A DNA stretch of 14,191 nucleotides from an uncultured Oscillospiraceae bacterium (GTDB taxonomy: Bacteria; Bacillota; Clostridia; Oscillospirales; Acutalibacteraceae), in assembly GCA_958354085.1 (NCBI GenBank), contig CATWUX010000047.1:1-14191 (forward strand), in the 5' to 3' direction. Shown in pieces: positions 1 to 5,582 of the stretch. Position 1 is the first letter of the stretch, and every line of letters starts with the position of its first letter. Below the pieces are notes generated by a model, which did no database searches, was not told the origin of the DNA, and was given only the letters and a program-made list of their open reading frames with translations. The translations under genes were made by a program, and so were the position numbers.

Positions 1-215
1 CCGACAGTCAGAGCGCCGCCGAACGGTTTACCACGGCAGTGGACGCGGCGGCCGTGTATGTCAACGCCTCCACGCGTTTCACCGATGGCGGTGAATTCGG
101 GATGGGCGCAGAAATCGGCATTTCCACGCAAAAGCTGCACGCACGCGGCCCGATGGGACTGCGCGAGCTGACGACCGTCAAATATGTGATTATCGGCAGC
201 GGACAGGTACGCTGA
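1..215 (+). CDS. proA: Gamma-glutamyl phosphate reductase, C-terminal end (partial)
   Basis: This is the last 70 codons of a gene that begins before the window, read in the frame that starts at base 3 and ends at TGA 213-215. ProA reduces gamma-glutamyl phosphate to glutamate-5-semialdehyde with NADPH, the second step of proline biosynthesis, in the cytoplasm. The visible protein carries the conserved C-terminal stretch of the family: AVYVNASTRFTDGGEFGMG, then GAEIGISTQKLHARGPMGL, then the terminal ELTTVKYVIIGSGQVR. The fold is that of the aldehyde dehydrogenase superfamily; the catalytic cysteine lies upstream, outside the window. proB would be expected upstream but cannot be seen. The next gene starts 30 bp downstream on the same strand and may be cotranscribed. 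The identification rests on recognising the family's C-terminal motif and is very secure. Confidence 0.95.
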   Translation, partial: DSQSAAERFTTAVDAAAVYVNASTRFTDGGEFGMGAEIGISTQKLHARGPMGLRELTTVKYVIIGSGQVR

Positions 216-245
216 AAAAACGAAAAAGAAGGGTGTGGTCATCGA

Positions 246-1172
246 ATGAGTAATAACCGTTGGGAAAAAGTTGAAAATGCCATTGAAAAACCGGCGGATC
301 CCGTTGCGGCTCCGCCGGTGCATACGGAGCCGGAAGCGGCGCTTCCCAGCGAACCCTCCGACGCGACCCACGAATTGGTTCTGGCGGCAAAAGAACCGGC
401 GTCGGCCGGCGAACCGGAGACCGCTGCGGATGCCGAGGACGGGCCGGTCATCCGTTCGTCGCAATACGCCAGCTTCAAGCCGCATAAGCGCCGCTACCGT
501 TTTGCCGCGCCACTGGGACTGCTGGTGATTTTGCTTGCCGCCACCGGTCTGATATCGCTGATTGTACTGGGCGTTCGTTCCGTGCAAAAGGCACAGGACG
601 ATACCGCGCTGCGGGAGGAATTGACCTATTTTCTCACGCCGCTGGCGCAGAATATGCCCTCGGCGTTTGAAAGCGTCACCGAGGATGCGCCGGACGAATT
701 GCTGATGGCCGCCATCTGGCGGATCACCGAAGCCGAACGCATTCGGCAGCTGCGGGAAAATGACGATGTCTGCCGTTTCCCGTTGGATGACGAATCCCGC
801 ATGATGATCCCGCTGAAGGAGATCAAAGCCTCCTATGCTGCGCTCTTCGGTGACGAGGCACCGCTGGTATACCGTACCATCGGCGGCGAGGATGGCTCGT
901 TCTTCGCCTTCTCGTATGATGCCGAAAACGCCTGCTATCATGTGCCGTTCGATACCAGCAACTCGACTTATCAGCATGTAATAGGAGATATCAAAAAGCA
1001 GAAAAACACGCTGCTGGTCACGGTCGGGTATGTTCCCATCATCAGCATCGGCGTGGATGAACGCGGCAATACGATCGCGCCGACGATTGAACAGGCGGAA
1101 ACAAAACAGCTGTATACGCTGGAAGTCAACGGCGAAAGCTGGAAAATCGTTTCCATCTCCAATATAAAATAA
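246..1172 (+). CDS. Single-pass membrane protein of unknown function
   Basis: I do not recognise this 308-residue protein. Residues 1 to about 80 are hydrophilic and rich in Pro, Ala and Glu, probably disordered and cytoplasmic. A basic patch (HKRRYR, residues 80-85) leads into one strong transmembrane helix at about 87-110. Residues 111-308 form a mixed alpha/beta domain, which by the positive-inside rule lies outside the membrane. That domain ends with beta-like segments such as KNTLLVTVGYVPIISI and ESWKIVSISNIK, reminiscent of small extracytoplasmic domains in other Firmicutes, but no family can be named. There is no catalytic motif. The ATG at 246 follows an AGAAGGG at 227-233, a rather distant 12-base spacing. 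The gene follows proA by 30 bp and is closed by a hairpin terminator, so it may be the last gene of the proA transcript; no link to proline synthesis is implied. Confidence 0.82.
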   Translation: MSNNRWEKVENAIEKPADPVAAPPVHTEPEAALPSEPSDATHELVLAAKEPASAGEPETAADAEDGPVIRSSQYASFKPHKRRYRFAAPLGLLVILLAATGLISLIVLGVRSVQKAQDDTALREELTYFLTPLAQNMPSAFESVTEDAPDELLMAAIWRITEAERIRQLRENDDVCRFPLDDESRMMIPLKEIKASYAALFGDEAPLVYRTIGGEDGSFFAFSYDAENACYHVPFDTSNSTYQHVIGDIKKQKNTLLVTVGYVPIISIGVDERGNTIAPTIEQAETKQLYTLEVNGESWKIVSISNIK

Positions 1173-1182
1173 GGATGAGCCC

Positions 1183-1223
1183 AAAGGCAGCATAGCCGCA
1201 TGGCTGTGCTGCCCTTTCATTTG
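1183..1223 (+). terminator. Intrinsic terminator after the proA/membrane-protein unit
   Basis: The arms GGCAGCATAGCC (1186-1197) and GGCTGTGCTGCC (1202-1213) pair over 12 positions with one mismatch or wobble around a 4-base loop. AAA precedes the stem, and CTTTCATTT follows it as an imperfect T tract. It lies 10 bp after the stop codon of the preceding gene and just before the marR promoter, which suits separation of the two units. Confidence 0.75.
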
Positions 1224-1243
1224 CAAACAATGTGTGAATTCCC

Positions 1244-1272
1244 TTGACTTGGCTTCACCAACTTGCTATAAT
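1244..1272 (+). promoter_or_regulatory. Sigma-A-type promoter of the marR gene
   Basis: The -35 box TTGACT (1244-1249; 5 of 6 to consensus) and a perfect -10 box TATAAT (1267-1272) are separated by exactly 17 bp. Transcription should start near 1279, inside the palindrome at 1274-1287, so a protein bound there would block initiation. This is one of the clearest promoters in the window. Confidence 0.88.
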
Positions 1273-1273
1273 A

Positions 1274-1287
1274 TGTAGCGCGCTACA
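1274..1287. promoter_or_regulatory. MarR-type operator 1 (perfect 14-bp palindrome)
   Basis: TGTAGCGCGCTACA is a perfect inverted repeat that begins 1 bp after the -10 box and covers the predicted transcription start. MarR dimers usually bind palindromes of about this size next to their own promoters, so this is the probable autoregulatory operator of the gene at 1309. A close copy lies at 1795-1808. Binding by this protein is inferred. Confidence 0.78.
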
Positions 1288-1295
1288 CTTTAAAA

Positions 1296-1311
1296 AGGAG
1301 GGCTGAACTTG
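1296..1311 (+). promoter_or_regulatory. Ribosome binding site that sets a TTG start for marR
   Basis: AGGAGG at 1296-1301 is a full Shine-Dalgarno match, followed by a 7-base spacer and TTG at 1309-1311. No ATG or GTG in frame lies at a suitable distance, and the translated protein has the normal MarR N-terminus, so TTG is the likely start. Confidence 0.8.
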
Positions 1312-1728
1312 GCAGAAAAAGATGTCGGCTATTTAATAAAAAACATCAATGACAAACTGAAAATGAAGGCGGATGCCGATTTCAAGCGCTTTCATCTCAC
1401 TTGGGCACAGAGCCGTGTGCTGGCTTTTCTTCATAGTAACGGCGGCAGCGCCACCCAAAAGGAAATTGAAGTTTTTTTGGAAGTATCGCATCCTACGGTG
1501 GTAGGAATCGTTTCCCGAATGGAGCAGAACGGGCATGTGAGCACTTGGCTCGATGAAACGGATAAACGGAATAAGATCGTTAAGATGACCGAACAAGCGG
1601 AAAATATCCGAAAGGATATAGAGCAAAACATTTGTGCGAACGAAAGACAAATGTTAACCTCCTTAACACCCGCAGAAATCGAGCAGCTCCGAAGAATGCT
1701 GGATATTATTTATAAAAATCTGGAATAA
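1309..1728 (+). CDS. MarR-family transcriptional regulator
   Basis: This 139-residue protein has the usual MarR length and layout. An N-terminal helix (about 5-29) serves dimerisation. Next comes the winged helix-turn-helix: helices at about 32-44 and 49-57, a recognition helix at about 59-73 (VSHPTVVGIVSRMEQNG) and a wing at 75-92 containing the family's Asp/Arg-rich turn (LDETDKRNK). C-terminal helices (96-138) complete the dimer interface. MarR proteins normally repress their own gene and a nearby efflux operon and release DNA when they bind a small ligand. That fits here: the gene lies directly upstream of two ABC exporter genes, and matching palindromes overlap both start regions. The start is TTG with an excellent ribosome binding site. 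The gene is AT-richer than the flanking loci. The ligand is unknown. Confidence 0.93.
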   Translation: MAEKDVGYLIKNINDKLKMKADADFKRFHLTWAQSRVLAFLHSNGGSATQKEIEVFLEVSHPTVVGIVSRMEQNGHVSTWLDETDKRNKIVKMTEQAENIRKDIEQNICANERQMLTSLTPAEIEQLRRMLDIIYKNLE

Positions 1729-1757
1729 GAACCTGACCTTGTTGCTCCGCAATAAGC

Positions 1758-1784
1758 AAAGCCGGAAAATTCCGACTTTACTTT
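1758..1784 (+). terminator. Possible weak terminator or attenuator between marR and the exporter genes
   Basis: AAAGCCGGAA (1758-1767) and TTCCGACTTT (1770-1779) form a stem with one mismatch and a tight AT-rich loop, followed by ACTTTC, a poor T tract. It lies about 30 bp after the marR stop codon and just before the second operator. It could partly separate marR from the exporter genes, but stability and tail are modest. Confidence 0.35.
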
Positions 1785-1787
1785 CGA

Positions 1788-1808
1788 TATAAATCGTAGC
1801 GTGCTACA
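1788..1808 (+). promoter_or_regulatory. MarR-type operator 2 with a -10-like box, ahead of the exporter genes
   Basis: CGTAGCGTGCTACA (1795-1808) differs from operator 1 at only two positions, the first base and one base in the centre. A TATAAA box (1788-1793) lies before it so that GTAGCG begins 2 bp after the hexamer, exactly the geometry of TATAAT and operator 1. No good -35 box is visible 16-18 bp upstream, so promoter strength is uncertain, but the conserved spacing argues for a second repressed promoter driving the exporter genes. Confidence 0.65.
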
Positions 1809-1830
1809 CATACAAAAAAGGAGTCATGAT

Positions 1831-3582
1831 ATGCTGAAAACACTAAGCAAGAGCCTGCGTGAATACAAAAAAGGCTCTGTTATCACGATTTTACTGTCCA
1901 TATTGGAAGTGGTGTTTGAAATTTTAATACCGCTTTGTATGGCAAAAGTGATTGATGATGGAATTGATGTAGGAAATATGAGCGCTGTATGGAAATACGG
2001 AATTGTTTTACTGATTTTTGCGTTCTTCCAGCTTGTTACCGGTGTTCTTGCCGCCCATATTGCCGCCCGCACCTCTGTAGGATTTTCTGCCAATCTTCGG
2101 CAGGATATGTACGATAATGTGCAGACCTTCGCCTTTTCCAACATTGATAAGTTCTCCACGGCCTCTATTGTTACCCGCCTGACAACGGATGTAACAAACA
2201 TACAAAACGCGTACCAAATGCTGACTCGTATGGCGATCCGCGGCCCGGTGATGCTTGTTTTTTCCATGATCGTAGCGTTCCGTATCAACAGTACGGTTGC
2301 GTGTATTTTGCTCGCCGTCATACCGCTGATGGCCGCTTTGCTTCTCTTGATCGTGAGAAAAGTACATCCCATTTTTGACCGCGTTTTTCACACCTATGAT
2401 GAACTGAATAATGTGGTGCAGGAAAATGTTCGCGGAATTCGTGTTGTAAAATCCTTCAACCGTGAAGAATATGAAATTGATAAATTCAAGGGCATTTCAA
2501 AAAGCATTTACGAGGATTTTGCAAAAGGCGAACGGTTACTGGCGTTTAATTCGCCGATCATGCAGTTTTTTATGTATGCCTGTATGATTTTGATTTCCTG
2601 GATCGGCGCAAAAGCGATTGTGGCCAGCGGAAATAACGCGGCGCTTGGCATGACCACCGGTGATCTGACCGCACTGTTTTCCTATGCCATGCAAATATTA
2701 ATGAGCCTTATGATGCTGTCAATGGTTTTTGCTATGATTACGATTTCCATTTCTTCTGCCCGACGCATTGCCGAAATACTAAATGAAAAAACAGATATTG
2801 CGAATCCGGCGAACCCGATAACGGTCGTCAAAGACGGCTCGATCCGCTTTGAAGATGTAGATTTTGTGTATGCTTCCAAAGCCGATAAAAAGGTTTTGGA
2901 TCATATCAATTTGTCCATCGCTTCGGGTGAAACAGTCGGTATTATCGGCGGAACGGGATCGTCAAAATCAAGCCTTGTTCAGTTAATCCCCCGCCTTTAC
3001 GATGTCACCGGCGGCAGACTCACACTGGGCGGAGAAGATGTGCGCCATTATGATCTGGATACACTGCGCAACGCGGTTGCCATGGTGCTTCAAAAAAACG
3101 AACTGTTTTCCGGCACGATTAAAGACAATTTACGTTGGGGAAATGAAAATGCCACAGACGAAGAAATGGAACACGCCTGTAAACTGGCTTGCGCCGATGA
3201 GTTTATTCAAACGTTTCCCGATCGATATGATACCTATATTGAGCAAGGCGGAACCAATGTATCCGGCGGTCAGAAGCAGCGTCTTTGCATTGCCCGTGCA
3301 CTGCTAAAAAAGCCGAAAGTCTTAATCTTGGATGACTCTACCAGTGCAGTAGACACGAAGACCGATGCGTCCATTCAAAAATCCTTTGCAGAGTACATTC
3401 CCGATACCACCAAAATTATCATCGCGCAGCGTGTAAGCTCCGTACAGCACGCCGATCAAATTGTTGTTTTGGATGACGGAAAGGTCGCCGCGGTCGGCAA
3501 GCACGATGAGCTTTTGAAAACATGCGCTATCTATCGTGAAGTATATCAATCGCAGAAGAAAGGAGACGGTGAAAATGGCTAA
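1831..3582 (+). CDS. ABC exporter half-transporter, degenerate-site subunit
   Basis: This 583-residue protein is one half of a type I (multidrug/lipid-type) ABC exporter. Six transmembrane helices lie at about 17-40, 54-77, 137-151, 156-176, 243-263 and 283-306, followed by an ATP-binding domain from about 335. Its Walker A is GGTGSSKS (373-380), with Ser where Gly normally precedes Lys. The signature VSGGQ (477-481) is canonical. After Walker B Asp501 comes Asp502 instead of the catalytic Glu, and the switch His is Gln533. These changes mark the non-hydrolysing site of heterodimeric exporters such as TM287/TM288 and BmrC/BmrD. I chose ATG 1831 because AAGGAG (1818-1823) lies 7 bases before it; the upstream in-frame GTG at 1801 lies inside the operator. 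The end overlaps the next gene by 8 bp. Substrate unknown; drug or toxic-compound efflux is inferred from the MarR context. Confidence 0.93.
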   Translation: MLKTLSKSLREYKKGSVITILLSILEVVFEILIPLCMAKVIDDGIDVGNMSAVWKYGIVLLIFAFFQLVTGVLAAHIAARTSVGFSANLRQDMYDNVQTFAFSNIDKFSTASIVTRLTTDVTNIQNAYQMLTRMAIRGPVMLVFSMIVAFRINSTVACILLAVIPLMAALLLLIVRKVHPIFDRVFHTYDELNNVVQENVRGIRVVKSFNREEYEIDKFKGISKSIYEDFAKGERLLAFNSPIMQFFMYACMILISWIGAKAIVASGNNAALGMTTGDLTALFSYAMQILMSLMMLSMVFAMITISISSARRIAEILNEKTDIANPANPITVVKDGSIRFEDVDFVYASKADKKVLDHINLSIASGETVGIIGGTGSSKSSLVQLIPRLYDVTGGRLTLGGEDVRHYDLDTLRNAVAMVLQKNELFSGTIKDNLRWGNENATDEEMEHACKLACADEFIQTFPDRYDTYIEQGGTNVSGGQKQRLCIARALLKKPKVLILDDSTSAVDTKTDASIQKSFAEYIPDTTKIIIAQRVSSVQHADQIVVLDDGKVAAVGKHDELLKTCAIYREVYQSQKKGDGENG

Positions 3583-5512
3583 GAAGGGGAAAATGCCGCC
3601 TATGGGAGAAATCCCGGCCGGCGCTCCGCCAAAAGCGCAATTGGATTTGAAAACTCTCGGCCGGTTGCTGGCTTATATGAAAGAGTATAAGGGGCCGCTT
3701 ATTTTCGTTGTGGTGTGTATATTGCTGAGCGTCATTGCCTCTGCCGTTTCTTCTCTGTTTTTGCAGATTTTGATTGATGATTACATCACGCCGATGCTCG
3801 GCACGGATAATCCGGCGTTCACAGGACTTCTCAAAGCGCTTGCCTCTATCGGTGTGGTGTATAGTATCGGTGTACTCTCCACGTTGCTCTACAATCGTGT
3901 GATGGTTACCATCGCACAAGGTACGCTCAAGAAGATTCGTGACGATATGTTTGAAAAGATGCAGCGGCTGCCTATCCGTGCTTTTGATACCCGCACTCAC
4001 GGCGATATCATGAGCCTTTACACCAACGATACCGATACGCTCCGTCAAATGATTGCTCAGTCGATGGCGCAGCTTATTTCTTCCGCCTTTACTATTGTAG
4101 CGGTCTTTGTCTGTATGCTGTATATCAGCGTTTGGCTGACACTTGTCGCCGTTATCGTCATGTGCCTTATTTTGCAGATTGTCAAGGTGATTACCGGCAA
4201 AATCGGTATTTTCTTCGTGATGCAGCAAAAAGCGCTTGCCGATGTCAACGGTTATGTGGAAGAAATGGTCAATGGACAAAAAGTAATAAAAGTATTTTGT
4301 CACGAAGAAAAAGCCAAAGAAGAATTGCAGAACAAGAATAAGGCTTGGGCTATGAGTGCCGCCAGCGCAAACGGGTATGCACATTCCATGATGCCGATGA
4401 TGAACGCTCTCGGGTATGTGCAATATGTTATTATTGCCATTCTCGGCGCGTATATGGCGATTGCCGGAGTGACAAACTTGGGGCTGAACGGAACAGGGAC
4501 GTTGACGCTTGGTATGATTGCTTCGTTTCTCACGCTTTCCAGAAACTTTACGAATCCGGTATCGCAGATTTCCAATCAATTCAATTCCATCGTGACCGCT
4601 CTCGCCGGAGCGTCCCGTATTTTCGCTTTTATGGATGAAGAACCCGAAACCGATGATGGTTATGTCACGCTGGTCAATGCGAAAGAGGAAAACGGCCGCA
4701 TCACGGAAACAGCAAAACATACCGGCATGTGGGCATGGAAACATCCGCATCACGACGGCACCGTTACCTACACGAAACTGGAAGGCCGCGTTGTTCTGGA
4801 CGGAGTCGATTTCGGGTATACTCCCGAAAAGCAAGTCCTGCACGATATCACCCTATATGCAGAGCCCGGACAGAAGATTGCGTTTGTCGGTGCCACCGGT
4901 GCCGGCAAGACGACGATTACCAATCTTATCAACCGCTTCTATGACATTGCGGACGGCAAAATCCGCTATGACGGCATCAACATCAATAAAATCAAAAAAG
5001 CAGACCTTCGCCGTTCGCTCGGTGTGGTATTGCAGGATGTAAATCTGTTTACCGGAACAGTGATGGAGAATTTGCGTTACGGCAATCTTGACGCCACCGA
5101 TGAAGAATGTATTGCCGCCGCGAAGCTTGCCAACGCCGACGGATTTATCCGTATGCTGCCGCAGGGATACAACACCGTGCTGAAAGGCGACGGCAGCGGA
5201 CTTTCGCAAGGGCAAAGACAGCTGATCTCCATTGCCCGTGCCGCCGTGTCCGATCCTCCGGTTATGATATTGGACGAAGCCACTTCCTCCATTGACACCC
5301 GTACTGAAGCGTTGATACAAGACGGTATGGATAAGCTGATGAAAGGCCGAACGGTATTTGTCATTGCTCACCGGCTTTCCACCGTTCAAAATTCGGATGT
5401 CATTATGGTGCTTGATCACGGACACATCATCGAGCGCGGCAACCACGAAAAATTGATTGCAGAAAAAGGCACCTATTATCAGCTATACACCGGTGCGTTT
5501 GAATTGGAATAA
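3575..5512 (+). CDS. ABC exporter half-transporter, catalytic-site subunit
   Basis: This 645-residue partner of the preceding protein has a Lys/Pro-rich cytoplasmic N-terminus (about 1-40), a six-helix membrane domain to about 345 and a C-terminal ATP-binding domain. Walker A GATGAGKT (439-446), Walker B Asp567 with catalytic Glu568, and switch His599 are intact. Its signature, however, is LSQGQ (543-547) rather than LSGGQ, the substitution found in the subunit that completes the degenerate site in heterodimers. Between membrane and nucleotide domains is a roughly 50-residue linker with MWAWKHPHHDG (385-395), a segment I know from clostridial members of this family. ATG 3575 is preceded by AGGAG (3561-3565) and lies inside the end of the upstream gene, so translation is probably coupled and subunits made in equal amounts. 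The stop codon falls within the left arm of a strong terminator. Confidence 0.93.
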   Translation: MAKKGKMPPMGEIPAGAPPKAQLDLKTLGRLLAYMKEYKGPLIFVVVCILLSVIASAVSSLFLQILIDDYITPMLGTDNPAFTGLLKALASIGVVYSIGVLSTLLYNRVMVTIAQGTLKKIRDDMFEKMQRLPIRAFDTRTHGDIMSLYTNDTDTLRQMIAQSMAQLISSAFTIVAVFVCMLYISVWLTLVAVIVMCLILQIVKVITGKIGIFFVMQQKALADVNGYVEEMVNGQKVIKVFCHEEKAKEELQNKNKAWAMSAASANGYAHSMMPMMNALGYVQYVIIAILGAYMAIAGVTNLGLNGTGTLTLGMIASFLTLSRNFTNPVSQISNQFNSIVTALAGASRIFAFMDEEPETDDGYVTLVNAKEENGRITETAKHTGMWAWKHPHHDGTVTYTKLEGRVVLDGVDFGYTPEKQVLHDITLYAEPGQKIAFVGATGAGKTTITNLINRFYDIADGKIRYDGININKIKKADLRRSLGVVLQDVNLFTGTVMENLRYGNLDATDEECIAAAKLANADGFIRMLPQGYNTVLKGDGSGLSQGQRQLISIARAAVSDPPVMILDEATSSIDTRTEALIQDGMDKLMKGRTVFVIAHRLSTVQNSDVIMVLDHGHIIERGNHEKLIAEKGTYYQLYTGAFELE

Positions 5513-5556
5513 AGCAAAAACCGGAAGGCTTAAAGCCTTCCGGTTTTTGCTTTATT
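5508..5556. terminator. Strong bidirectional terminator between convergent units
   Basis: This is a 49-bp perfect palindrome centred on base 5532, with 24-bp arms. Its GC-rich core CCGGAAGGCTT pairs with AAGCCTTCCGG, flanked by AAAAA on the left and TTTTT on the right. It can therefore terminate transcripts from both strands: the exporter operon from the left and the surface-protein gene (ending at 5583) from the right. The TAA stop of the exporter gene (5510-5512) is part of the left arm. Confidence 0.95.
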
Positions 5557-5582
5557 CGAGAGTGTTTGGTCTTCAGAAAAGA

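Noticed and set aside
1801..1830. Upstream GTG start at 1801 for the first exporter gene
   Set aside because: The GTG lies within the second palindrome and has no ribosome binding site, whereas ATG 1831 has AAGGAG at 7 bases and gives the usual N-terminus.
3536..3574. Upstream start at 3536 for the second exporter gene
   Set aside because: It would extend the overlap with the upstream gene and has no ribosome binding site; ATG 3575 has AGGAG nearby and begins the Lys-rich N-terminus.
3527..4843. Long open frame of about 438 codons on the minus strand, opposite the second exporter gene
   Set aside because: It is rich in His, Arg and Asn with no domain pattern, lies entirely opposite a convincing ABC exporter gene, and is explained by the codon use of that gene.
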